Origin: Diadophis punctatus similis
Taxonomy: Eukaryota; Chordata; Lepidosauria; Squamata; Dipsadidae
NCBI GenBank assembly: GCA_023053685.1
Contig: JALIGW010000003.1
Location: 44,958,496-45,022,495 of the forward strand
Length of the DNA stretch: 64,000 bases
Direction of reading: 5' to 3'
Position numbers and translations under genes: made by a program. Shown here one piece after another: positions 1-11,677 of the stretch. Below the pieces are notes generated by a model that had not been told where the DNA came from, searched no databases, and saw nothing but the letters and a program-made list of their open reading frames with translations. Each line of letters opens with the position of its first letter. Within the stretch, counting starts at the first letter, position 1.

Positions 1-137
1 AGAACTCGATATGTATGAAGGCCAATACCAACTAAAGAACTGGCAGTTGTGATTTCATGTTTTTGTGTATATGATAATAATGAGAACTTTGTGCTGTGGT
101 CTTACCAGTTCTTGCTTGCAGATAAATGGCAATATTC

Positions 138-163
138 TATTATTATTATTATTATTATTATAC
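138..163. repeat. (ATT)n at the 3' end of the R4/Dong element
   Basis: Short trinucleotide run; on the element's strand it is a TAA tail. Confidence 0.85.
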
Positions 164-167
164 AATT

Positions 168-1914
168 GTATCACAGCGGCCAGTTGTTTCGCCGGATTTG
201 GCATTGATTACTAGTCGAGCCCCACCCAGGGGCCTAGGAAGTCGTAATGTATTTTCGAAGTATATGTGCGGAACCGAGCAGTGCGGCTTTCTGCATTTGA
301 CTGATGGTGATTTTGTCAATTTTGAGCTGTTTTAAATGTAATTCCAGTGCTTTTGGGATAGCACCCAGTGTTCCAATCACTACTGGAATTACCACTGCTG
401 GTTTGTGCCATAATCGTTGGATTTCAATTTTTAAGTCCTGGTATTTTGCAATTTTTTCGTGTTCCTTTTCATCGACCTTGCTATCTCCTGGTATTGCAAT
501 GTCAATTATAGTCACCTTGTTGTTCTCGACCAACGTGATGTCTGGTGTATTATGCGCCAGTACCTTGTCTGTTTGTATACGAAAATCCCACAAGATCTTG
601 ACCATCTGATTTTCAGTGACTTTTTCAGGCTTGTGTTCCCACCAGTTTGTAGCAGTATGGATGTTATAATTTTTGCATAAATTCCAGTGGATCATTTGTG
701 CAACAGAGTTGTGTCGTAATTTGTAATCAGTCTGTGCGATTTTCTTGCAGCAGCTGAGCACATGGGCTACAGTTTCATCAGCTTCCTTGCATAATCTGCA
801 TTTAGCATCATTTGAAGATTTATCAATTTTGGCCTTTATGGCATTTGTACGAATTGCCTGTTCTTGTGCGGCCAGGATCAATGATTCTGTTTCTTTCTTT
901 AAAGTACCAGATGTTAACCATAACCAAGTTTTTTCACTGTCCACTTTGTCTTTTATTTTTTCCAGAAATTGGCCATGTAATGCTTTATTTTGCCAACTCT
1001 CCATTCTTGATTTTATCACATTTTTTCTGTATTCTTGTTTCGTCTGTTGGACCTTCAGTAGATTTTTGTTCTTTACTTCAATTAATAGATGTTCTTGACT
1101 TTCTTTTAAATAATCCGCCAATGCATGCTTTTCTTCTTCAACTGTTTGCTTTACTTGTAGTAGTCCTCTGCCACCTGATTTTCTGGGCAGGTAAAGTCTA
1201 TCAGTGTCACTACGTGGATGTAAACTGTAGTGCATTGTCATTATTTTTCTGGTGTTTCGGTCCAAAATGTCCAAATCAGCTTGTGTCCAGTTAATTATAC
1301 CAGCCGTGTATCTTATGACTGGTATTGCCCAGGTATTCATGGCCTTGATGGTGTTTCCACCATTTAATTTAGATTTCAAAATTTTCCTAACTCTGTTGGT
1401 GTACTCTCTTCTAATGATAGTTTTCACTTCTCCATGTCTGATGTTATCCAACTGCAGAATGCCCAGATATTTATAGGCTTCATTTTGATTGCATTTAATT
1501 AATTGGCCATTGGGCATTTCAATTCCGTCACATGTAGTGATTTTGCCCCTTTTCATAGATACAGTGGCACATTTTTCCATGCCAAACTGCATTGAGATAT
1601 CTGTGCTGAATATTAGGACTGTGTTGGTCAGTGATTGGATTTCTATTTCTGACTTTCCATACAGTTTCAAATCATCCATATACAATAAATGTGAAATTTT
1701 TTCAGCGTCTTTGGCTATTTGGTATCCAAGTTTCATTTTTTTTAAGATTACTGATAGTGGGATCATTGCGATGATGAAGAGGAGGGGTGAAAGTGAATCT
1801 CCCTGAAAAATTCCTCTCTTGATATTAACCATTCCATAGTTCTCATTCCCTACTGCCAACACAGTTCTCCATTGTTTCATCGCTTTTTCAGTGAATGATG
1901 TAATATTTTTGCTG
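168..1914 (-). mobile_element. R4/Dong-type non-LTR retrotransposon, 5'-truncated, ORF intact
   Basis: A single open frame (stop at 234-236; 548 residues from the first Met at 1880, with in-frame coding upstream to the repeat junction at 1914) encodes the second half of a reverse transcriptase: GIFQGDSLSPLLF (motif B) and YMDD (motif C). A CRLC...H...C zinc-knuckle-like cluster follows at about residues 360-380, then a restriction-like endonuclease signature (PDITLV, IDIAIPGD, KYQDLKIE). This order is that of the R4/Dong clade. Motif A and everything N-terminal are missing. Both ends abut TAA repeats (138-163 and 1915-2031), the target known for Dong elements. No internal stop suggests a recent insertion. 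Copy lies in MAPK13 intron 2. Confidence 0.88.
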
Positions 1915-2031
<117 letters not shown>

Positions 2032-2034
2032 GTT

Positions 2035-2205
2035 TGTGTGTGTAACATTTTTTGCTGATAAATGAAAATAAAGGGAGACTATTATAGATCTATTTCAAGC
2101 TATTTTGCTCTCGTCAGATAGCCATACTCTTAGTGGGATTTGAACCTGGGCAGTCTGCTTGTAAGGCAGCAGTTTTAACCTCTAGGCTACAAGGTTCTCT
2201 TCCCT
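2035..2205 (-). mobile_element. tRNA-derived SINE
   Basis: On the minus strand an A-box-like TAGCCTAGAGGTTA is followed by a B box GGTTCAAATCC and a tRNA-unrelated tail. Only the pol III promoter structure identifies it. Confidence 0.65.
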
Positions 2206-2220
2206 ATCAGCTCTTCACCA

Positions 2221-2506
<286 letters not shown>

Positions 2507-2529
2507 TATATATATATATAATTGTAGAT

Positions 2530-2890
2530 ATTCCAATGCACCTTTGTTGTCACTTTATCATGTTCGTTGTTAGAAAATGAAGAAACTGAAGTACCTGGGA
2601 CTTCAGACAAGCCATATAACACCATAGACTTAACAATTGTTGATTTAAAAAAGACAAAAGGACTAGATAATGGAGATGGCAGTACCTGAAGATAGCAGAA
2701 GAAAAGAGAAAGAACTGGAGAAAATGACAAAAATACGAAGACCTGCAATTAGATGACTGTGGCAAAAGAAAATAAAGATAGTACCAATAGTAGTAGCCAC
2801 CTTGGATGCAATACCAAAACAAGCACCACTTGAACATCAGCATTGTCAAAATTGCTATCGGTCAATTGCAAAAGGCAGCTTTACTTGGAA
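2530..2890 (+). mobile_element. Degenerate R4/Dong-type LINE, 3' coding part (copy A)
   Basis: Broken translation matches the endonuclease end of the element at 168-1914 (NTIDLTIVD, EKMTKI, ATLDAIPKQ, IAKGSFTW) with stops between. Interrupted at about 2895 by another LINE; its 3' UTR resumes at about 3603. Confidence 0.65.
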
Positions 2891-2894
2891 CTTT

Positions 2895-3602
2895 ACTTGG
2901 AACTTGGAATTGTTAACCTAATTTTAAGTAGCTTCTTCTCTGGTAATATCACACTACTAACCAGAGCATACAAAACATTTGCCAGACCAATCCTCGAATA
3001 CAGCTCATCTGTCTGGAACCCAGACTGCATATTGGACATAAATACATTAGAAAGTGTCCAGAGATACTTTACGAGAAGAGTCCTCCACTCCTCTACTAGC
3101 AACAGAATACCTTACGCAACCAGACTCGAAATTCTGGGCTTAGAAAACTTAGAACTACGTCGCCTTCGGCACGACCTAAACATAGCTCCTAAAATTATCT
3201 GCTACAACGTCCTTCCTGTCAACGACTACTTCAGCTTCAACCACAACAATACATGAGCACACAACAGATACAAACTCAAAGTGAACCGCTCCAAACTTGA
3301 CTGTAGAAAATATGATTTTAGCAACTGAGTGGTAAATGCTTGGAACTCACTACCTGACTCTGTGGTTTCGTCACCAAACCCCCAAAACTTTACCCTTAGA
3401 CTGTCCACTGTTGACCTCACCCGATTCCTAAGAGGTCAGTAAGGGGTGTGCATAAGTGCACCAGCGTGCCTACCGTCCCTGTCCTAATGTTCCCTCTTAT
3501 CAGTATCCATCTTATGTATATAAACAATGTTATATCTATGTATATTACTAACACGTACTTGGCAAAATAAATAAATAAATAAAATAAATAAAAATAAAAA
3601 TA
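2895..3602 (+). mobile_element. CR1/L2-group LINE, 3' end
   Basis: Encodes the C-terminal part of a Jockey-superfamily reverse transcriptase: AYKTFARPILEYSSSVWNPD, LESVQRYFTRRVL, ARLEILGLENLELRRL in order, then one in-frame stop (at 3254-3256) before AHNRYKLKVN. It ends in an AAATAAAT tail. The same 3' end occurs at 21429-22078. It is inserted in R4/Dong copy A. Confidence 0.8.
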
Positions 3603-3849
3603 ACATCCCATGACAATATCATTAATACCATCAAACGACACCTGCCTATTCCAGGTAAGGACTTGATTTTAAGGATAAAAATATCCAATCCAGTATAAAC
3701 GTCTGGCTGACTGCACGACCAACTGTAACACCATCAAGCAACATCTGCCTATCCTAGGTCCTTGGGAAGGACTCAGTAGCTGGATAAAAAAATGCCAAAT
3801 CCAATCTAAACATCTGGCTGACTATGCAACCAACCATCATAATAATAAA
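3603..3849 (+). mobile_element. R4/Dong-type 3' UTR with TAA tail (end of copy A)
   Basis: Two diverged tandem units (about 3625-3727 and 3728-3849), each with CTGCCTAT...AGG, CCAATCC and CTGGCTGACT blocks, like the 3' UTR of the element at 168-234. The last unit ends CATAATAATAA. Confidence 0.6.
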
Positions 3850-5000
3850 AACTGAAGAAACAGTGGAACACCTAATTAGCTGCTGCAAGAAGATCACACA
3901 GCCTGACTACAAAGAATGGCATGACAAAGAAGTAACAATGGTGTACTGGAATATCTGCAAGAAATACCATCTGCTTGCAAGCAAAAACTGGTGACATCAC
4001 AAACCATACCAAATAATAGAAATTGAATAAATTGAAGTGCTCTGGAACTTTAGAATTCAATCAGACCAATACCTGCCACACAACACCTTAGACTGAACAA
4101 TTGTTGGTAAGAAGGACAAAGAAGTTTAAATAATGGATGTGGTTGCATCCACTATTTAGTAGCAACAGCAGAATAGAATAGTAGAGGAAAAACTGGAGAA
4201 AATCACAAAATACAAATATCTGCAAATAGGAGTAGAATGACTCCGGCAAAAGTCACACCTTGAATACAATCCCAAAACATCAGGAGCATCACTTGAAGAC
4301 AATCAGCATTGACAAAATCATCATCACTCAATTGCAAAAGGCAATTTTACTTGGAACTGCTTACATCCTGTGATGACACAGATTACAGATTACAGATAAC
4401 TAGAGTTCGAAGGGACCATATAGGTCATCTAGTCCAACCCCCTGCTCAAGCAGGAGTCCCTACACCATTTCAGACAAATGGCAGTCTGATCTCCTTTTCA
4501 AAGTCTCAAGTGTTGGAGCTCTCACAACCTCCGTAGGCAAGCTGTTCCACTGGTTGATCGCTCTCACTGTCAGAAAGTTCCTCCTTATTTCCAGGTTGAA
4601 TCTCTCCTTGGTCAGTTTCCATCCCTTATTCCTTGTCTGGCCTTCTGGTGCCTTGGAAAACAGCCTGAGCCCCCTCCTCTCTGTGGCAGCCCCTCAAGTA
4701 TTGGAACACTGCTATCATGTCTCCCCTGGTCCTCTTCTCTTCGCTAGACTGGCCATGCTCAGTTCTTGCAACCGCTCTTCGTATGTTATAGTTTTTAGTC
4801 CCCTAATCATCCTGGTTGCTCTCCTCTGCACTTTCTCTAGAGTTTCAATGTCTTTTTTGACATTGAATATCAATGTCACCTTTAATATCATCGAACAACA
4901 ACAACTGCCTATTCCAGGTCCTTGGGAAGGACTCAATAGGGGAATAAAAATGCCAAATCCAGTCTAAACTTCTGGCTGACTATATGACCAACCATAATTT
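3850..5000 (+). mobile_element. Degenerate R4/Dong-type LINE (copy B), split by a CR1
   Basis: Starts directly after the TAA tail of copy A, 5'-truncated at the zinc cluster: ETVEHLISCCKKITQPDYK aligns with the copy at 168-1914. NFRIQSDQYLPHNTLD and EKITKYKYLQIG follow, with several stops. A minus-strand CR1 interrupts it at 4385-4860, and the 3' UTR resumes at 4866-5000. Confidence 0.65.
4385..4860 (-). mobile_element. CR1 LINE, 3' end
   Basis: Read on the plus strand it begins with the reverse complement of the CR1 3' terminus (GGTCATCTAGTCCAACCCC) and continues into the C-terminal coding region. Inserted in R4/Dong copy B. Confidence 0.85.
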
Positions 5001-5480
5001 ATTAAACCTGTATACCACCCACCTGTCAACTATTCACAATAATAAAACATTACAATAAGATCCCTAAAACATAAAGGGCAAAGATAAAAATGACAAACAC
5101 AGTGAAGTGAGAGGTATTACTCTCCCTAACCAAAGGCCTGGAAAAAGAGCCAGTTCTTCACAACTCTTTTAAACAATAGTAGGATAGGAGCCATCTGGAT
5201 CTTGGAAGGAACCTCATTTAGAGGGCAGGCACTGCTACAAAGAAAACATGCTTCCAGGGTTCCAATAGATGACATTGTTTAATTGAAGGAATCTGGAGCA
5301 TATCAAGATTGCAGGATTGAATCAGCTAGACAGATGTTATGGGAAACATGTGGTCTCTCAAGTATCCAGGCCCTATGCCATAAATACCATATATGGCTAT
5401 CTATTTATTTATTTATTGCTAAACTCGCTGACAGAACCTGTATAAGACTCATGTTTGAAAATAACAGATTTTGAGAGAAA
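5001..5480 (-). mobile_element. L2-like LINE 3' remnant
   Basis: Old, AT-rich, with a TTTATTTATTTATT block near 5400 and weak similarity to the remnant near 23.9-25.1 kb. No coding frame remains. Family call is tentative. Confidence 0.35.
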
Positions 5481-5544
5481 ATGATTAAGGGCCCAAGCTG
5501 TTGTGCCTTCTTTAAAAGCAATTATTTTAGAGTTGATCTACCTA

Positions 5545-5815
5545 TTCTTCAAGCCACCTGAAAGCAGAACAAGAAGCAGGGGATGGAAGCAAATCAAGGA
5601 GGGAACCAACTTAGAACTAAAGAGAAATTTCCTAACCATTAGAACAATTAATCAGTGGAATGACTTTCCTCCAGAAATTGTGGATACTCCAACACTGAAC
5701 AGATTGAACAACCATTTGTCTGAAATGGAGCAGGGTCTCCTGTTTGAGCAGGGTGTTGGATTTAGAAGCCCTCCTGTTCTGTTATTCTGTTATAATCCTG
5801 CAGTAGAGTTATAGA
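5545..5815 (+). mobile_element. CR1 LINE, 5'-truncated 3' end
   Basis: Reads in frame NLELKRNFLTIRTINQWND then FPPEIVDTPTLNRLNNHL, the C-terminus typical of CR1 (NFL...INQWN.LP). Opposite in orientation to the CR1 at 4385-4860. Confidence 0.8.
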
Positions 5816-7641
5816 ACATCATAGGGTAGAAAATGCAAACTTACAAGTCCTGGAATCCATCAAATGAAGTAGCTGAAGTGAAGACATCAAGTAATCCAAT
5901 AACCTGCAGCAGAGGTAGACTCGGAATGTTAGCTTACACAGAGTACAAGAACATCTCTATCTACCATGATAAAAACATTCTGCTTTCCCAACCAGAGACC
6001 AAGCCATATTAATTGGCAACTTGAGGCCTTTCCAAGCAATGGGAGAGGGGAAGTCTTATATTTTGAGATGTTCTCATAGGAAGCTCCAAGACCAGGGAAT
6101 AAATCCAGGGATAGTTGTACAGAATGTATGTTTCAAATTCTGGATGCATCAATATTTTATAAATTAATTAGAACCTGCTGCACCACAGCTGACATTTTAC
6201 TGAAGCTGAGAAAATAGGAATTATAGAAAACTGCCAGCATATCTGTTTGCATAGGTTTCATTCTTATTAGAACTCAGCCTGGATTCCCATTCCCAAAAGA
6301 CTACTGAATTTAGAAAAGAAAGACATTTCCATTAACAGTGTGTCATGCAAAATGATGCTGCAGTCTTCCTATCTAGTTCATGTAGAGAATAGGAGATTCC
6401 AATACTAGACTAATGTCAAGAAGATGCCATGTAATAGGGATGTGTCATGTCTCTCCTTGCTGGAATCATGTGCATAGGACTTACTTACATAAAATAAATC
6501 AGTGTGAGACACAGGAAAGGTGCCAGGAGTGGAATTTCTTAGATGTCATTTGCAGCCACTTATGGCTACGGTTACACTTGCCCTACAGTAAGTTAACAAT
6601 TGATAAAACTTTTGCTGTGCTAGTTGATACAGAGCTTAGTTAAATAAATAAAAAACCCCTGTAGCTTAATGAATGCATAGCATGAAAGGACCAAATTTCT
6701 ACCCAAACCACAAATCAGGCAGTAGCATTAAACCTGAAGTACAGAAATTCAGTACCTGTATCAGGCAGTAAGTGCAACGCCTAGCTTGTATACAGTACTA
6801 TAAGTCCACTATTGCTAGAAAATTGGGGTGGAGGGATGAAGGAAAATGGGTTAAGAAGTAACTATCACTATCAGGACGTTAAGGAACCCATCAGCAGAGG
6901 GATGAAGAAGGCTTGTTTTTACACTCTGGGGCTGCTTGGGAGTATTTCATTTATTTATAGCATATTGTAGATAATTACATTTTGCCAAGTATAATTTATC
7001 CAACCAATTATGTGGCTCTTAAATCTTTCAGCAAAAACTGAAATATGATTACCAGTAGGCAGACCAGGGCATTCAGCTATGTTAAAGTCATGACACGTTA
7101 TCCTTGTTATTGAAAATGAATATTATAAACTTATCCCTCTTTTCATCCGGTGGACAGAATGTTTATGGCATCTAATTTTAGCCTCTGATGTACTGGGGCT
7201 ACAATTTGCAGAATTCCAAAGCATCCAACATATCTCAAACTCAATCAGGTTGAAAAAGGAAATATTAGAACTTGTTTGGTTGGTTTTTCTCCCATCTTTG
7301 CGAGTACGGTTAACTGATGGTCCAAACTTAGTATGGCACCGATTTATAACTTTTGAGTCAATGTAGCAACTTGAATGAATTAGATCTATCTATCAGACGC
7401 AGGGATGAATCGGTCATTTCATAGAAGCTGTTACTGCAAGCTGTTACTCTTCTGGACATGCATATTTTGCCATTTATGTATTTGAATTTTTGTCTCAGGT
7501 GAAGATAGAAATTATGCCTTTTCTTTCTTTTTCCCCTTTTCTTTCCCTCACTTTTCTCTTCCCAATTCAGTTGTTATTTGTGTAAAACATAGAGAACTCT
7601 TTTGGGGACAAGCAAACATACACAGAGAAGTAGCTACTCAC
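5816..7641. other. MAPK13 intron 2, unique AT-rich sequence
   Basis: No exon, repeat family or structure recognised. MAPK13 exon 3 was looked for and not found. Confidence 0.6.
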
Positions 7642-7771
7642 ATTTTCATGCTGCATGTGCTTTAGCAGGGTGAGTTCCCGATAGGCTCGTTTGGCAAAAA
7701 TCTCAGATTGGAATGGGCGACAGAGCTTCTTGATAGCTACTTTGTCTCCTGTTTTCTTATCAATTGCAGAA
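7642..7771 (-). CDS. MAPK13: MAPK13 coding exon 2
   Basis: 130 nt: [20 protein letters not shown], then [20 protein letters not shown] and HEN. Contains the ATP-anchoring Lys of VAIKK. The acceptor is CATAG and the donor GTGAGT. Ser to Cys in KKLCRPFQ is a small departure from the usual KKLSRPFQ. Confidence 0.95.
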
Positions 7772-10700
7772 CTATGGCAAATCAGAGAAAAATATTCAGA
7801 AGGAAATTACATGGAAGCATTATGCTGATCTGTGAAATCCTAACCATATTTATAGGTAAGAGAATTTTTATTCAATGAAGTTTATGGTCTAGGAAGCATA
7901 ACTAGGACTGCAGCTTTAGCTGTACTGCTGCAGTATTTGGATGAAAATTCAATGAATTTCTGCATATATCAATATGCATAAAGACACTGCCATATAAACT
8001 TAAGGCTTTGTTCATAACACATAGTGGTAAATGTGTTTGCCACTGCATTTTTACATGATGAAGAACCAAAGACTGCAGACACTTCCTGATTTATTTAACC
8101 ATTCTGTTCTGGAAAACTGCATAATCTAGTTTTTGTGTAGATCTGGAATTCATCTACAAGCTCTACTAATTTTCATTACACATGAACAATGCACTTTTAT
8201 GCATTTTTAGATATGGCTTATAGAATCATTTGTATAAAGTTGAGTCTGCATAAATTGGATCTTGTGTTACCTCGGGAGCATGTCTACATAGACACTTTTA
8301 TTTCTGAATGCATACATCTATAAAAACTTATTTCTACATATATGTTATAAGCTAAATGTATGAGGCTCTCTACTAGTTCTTATCAACTGATGCCTTCTAG
8401 AAATTTTGAAACTACTATAATTCTCTGCCAGCATTAGTATATTACAATCTGGAGAATATTAGGTTTGGGAACCACAGCCTTCCCAAATAATTGGACGCAA
8501 ATTCAATACCAAAAATTGTAACTTTCAAAAACTCTTCCATCTCTCAGGGAACTTTGTAACATCACCAATCAAAAAGTTCAAGGGGAGATTTTAAACTGTT
8601 GAACTATAATTTCTTAGCACCTAGTATTAATATTCACTTAAAACTTAATAAATATATAACTCTGTATAACTGGGAAGAAGAAGAACAGGAAGAGGAGGAT
8701 GAAAGTGGGATATGGACAGCAGTATTGGAAGTTAGTTTCTAGATTACAGATCCTGGCTTGCATAGAATAGTGTGAGAATTCTTGAAGTAAAACTGAGTTT
8801 TGATTGAGCTTGTGACATTCTGGCCAAAATGTGCCTCAGTTGACTATCAATATCCTTACCATTAGAAAGAAATGTCAATGAAGGCGAATGAGGTAGGAAT
8901 GTGTTACTGAAGAAGAGACCATAAAGCAAGAAGAGATAAGGTTAGGGTTAAGAATGAATAGGTGATGAATTAACATAAATGGAGTACAAAATAATCTGTT
9001 CAAATCATGTACGCTCAGACAGTTTTGTCAAATGAGGAATGAATGCATATGGAAAAATAATTCTAAATCAAGGAAGAGTATGTGAGCAGAGAGAATGTTG
9101 TAATTAGATGAAGTTGATGAGATCCTGAAAAAAAGGAGAGAGAGATGAGAATCTTAGAAAACAAAAGACAATGGATGGATTTATGGATGGATGTGGTGGA
9201 AAAAAGAATTTAAAGGCAGTTCAAAGACAGAAAGGTGTGGAGAGCTTTAGTGCATTATGATAACCTCAATTACATTTAGATTTCCTTCTCTTTGAATTTC
9301 TTCCCTTTATTATTATTTTTTAACACACTGGTTCTCACTCTTTGATTGAATTTTCTTACCTATAATATTTATAACATTTCTTACCTAAAAGAGGAATTGT
9401 AGGATGGGTAGTTATGTATCTTTGGAATATAGGACTTGGGTTGGTTTTAATAGTTAAATAAAAATGATTACTATTTATTATTATTAAATTATAAATTTAA
9501 TTATTTCATTTAAAGGTCACCTGCAATCTGGATTTATTTCTGTTTTAATTAATATTCTTTATCTTTATTGCTATTATTGTTGATAGATTTTTGACACTAT
9601 TCACTGGAAAGGGAATGCATATTTTACATGCCATAAACTTTTTTTAATGCAATGAGTGAAGCACCTATTTCGTTTTCCAGAAGCAGGAGGATAAAAATCA
9701 ATACATCAATTTTGTATTTGCTGTAATGCAGTATTTGCTGACCAATACTAAAGAAACTCAATGAACCTGTCATGTTTCTTTCATTGCTTCTCATGAAAGA
9801 TTGGATCTATGAGGGATGGACAGACAGCTTCCTTAGTCCTGAGAAAAAGCAATAGGGTCTTACCGCAAAGGAATTCCTTCCAACATTATTATATTTGAAT
9901 TTAATGTTTGTTGTATTATATGTTGAATTTAGTGTTACTTGTTCATTTGATTCTGAGGAAGATATATATATATATATATATAGAATTGTCCTAAAAATGC
10001 GAGTTCCAGGCATAGTTACAGATAAAGAAGCGATAGCCATCACGATCTCCGGAACGTTTAAAATTTTATTTAAAACTACTATTAAAATATATAATATATA
10101 TACTATATATATCCATGTTTGGCATTTGTTCATTTGATTCTGAGGAAGATATATCTATCTATCTATCCAGGAATTTGAACTCAGTTAAAGATACCAAATA
10201 AATGATTGTTCTTTTTATTCCCTCGATAGTAAACACAAAGGAATGGCTATAAACAAACTATTTAAATGCCTTAAATCTGTCTAGGATCCGCCTGTAGCTA
10301 CAAAATATTACATTTGACATTAGTCAGAATAAGTCAATACACAATTAACATTTCAAATTAGGCTGTCATGTGAAAATTTCTGCAAAAATCATGGATGTAA
10401 ATTTCAACTTTAGATACATCTCGCTCAGAAGCCAGCATAATATGAAGAAACAAAATCACCCCACCCGACAAATATATTCTATGTGGCAAAAGCATTGACT
10501 CACTGGCTCTGGCTGTTACAGCATGTCTGCTCCAGGCATTTCAGCCCAAGAACCTGTGCGCTGTAATAGTCATTGTACTTTAACCGAAGCACAGAGGGTA
10601 GTTCAGAAAGAATAGTTTAACGTAAACAAGACTTGTCTGATAACAATAGCAACTGGCACGGTTGGACTCAGTGTTGGGAAGTACACTGTACTTCCTCCAT

Positions 10701-11677
10701 ATCATCATCTTATTTAATCTCAACACTTGTCCCAGGCCCTATAACACTTTGACCAGCCTGGAGGAGAATTGTGGGAGATATCCCAACATATTCCAAGCTG
10801 GAAAAGTGTTTTGCATACAACAGTATAGCATAATCATACTGCAAATCTTTGGCAGATTAATATCATTTTTCTCTGGCTATAAATGTTTTGTGAAAACAAG
10901 ACATCATTCCATGCATTGCTATAGTCACTTTCTATACGTCAAATATATAATCCAAGTCCAACTAACTTGAAAAACTGTAGTGTGGAAACTGGAAAGTTTA
11001 AGCAGATCTCCATTACTAAGAAAAATGGAAACTGTGTATTTGATCATCATGAACTGTTAGTGTTCCTATAGCGTTTTCATAGTAGAGTATTAGAAGTAAT
11101 TTAGCTATGTGGTCTCTAGGAATCAAAAATTACTTGATGGCACATAACCATTAGTTAAAAATAAAATGATGCTACAAGATGCGCCTTATTAATTTGTCAT
11201 ATCTGAATTGTTTTCCTTCCAACTGCAAACAAACAGCACAGCATGGTATTTGTGCTTCACCCTGTTTAAAGACCAAGATACCAAATAAGGGGCTTTGCAG
11301 AAAAAGGACCATTGGAAACTCAGAAGGTTTCCATACACAGATAAGTTTCGATATCTGATTAACTGACGCTTAGAATGACGTTGAAAACTGTGGCCGGAAG
11401 GAAACCAAATCTCTTTTCCAGAATTCAAATGTATATTCACCACAGTTAAATAAAGTGATTCCCTGTGATTCCTCCTCAAAATCTAGGATTCCAGGATCCT
11501 GTATATCCATCCCCACTTCCCACTTTGCCAAAGCCCTGAGATCCAGAAAGCCACTCACCAGACAGAGCCATAAGCTCCAGATCCTACAGGGATGATAGCA
11601 GTATATCGTCTAGGAAGTTCCCACATTGTCTTGTTTACTTCTTGCCTGAAGAAGCCTTTTCTCCTGTTACAGCTCAT
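7642..11677 (-). CDS. MAPK13: MAPK13, p38-delta MAP kinase, 5' part only (exons 1-2)
   Basis: Join of 11677-11559 and 7771-7642 on the minus strand: 83 codons, matching the N-terminal lobe of p38-delta. It has the same exon phases as MAPK14 exons 1 and 2, as expected for tandem duplicates, but the residues are p38-delta-like: AIDK in place of [16 protein letters not shown] and LLKHMQHEN. In mammals MAPK13 lies just downstream of MAPK14 in the same direction, as here. I searched 1-7641 by eye for exon 3 (the VIGLLDVF block) and found none; that stretch is intron 2 filled with retroelements, so the gene probably continues left of the window. Confidence 0.93.
7772..11558. other. MAPK13 intron 1
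   Basis: Mostly unique AT-rich sequence. It contains a faint LINE C-terminal-like remnant at about 8880-9250 (similar to 37080-37340), short (TA)n/(TC)n tracts, and a 26-bp direct repeat at 9941-9966 and 10127-10152. Confidence 0.6.
11559..11677 (-). CDS. MAPK13: MAPK13 coding exon 1
   Basis: 119 nt: [20 protein letters not shown], then [19 protein letters not shown] plus two bases of a Cys codon. 39 residues, the length of the human segment, with KGF, VNKT, WELP and the glycine loop conserved. The donor is GTGAGT at 11558-11553. Confidence 0.94.

Noticed and set aside
8938..8952. TTAGGGTTA-like telomeric motif, also CCCTAACCCTAA at 61024-61035
   Set aside because: Only about two units each; too short to be an interstitial telomere.
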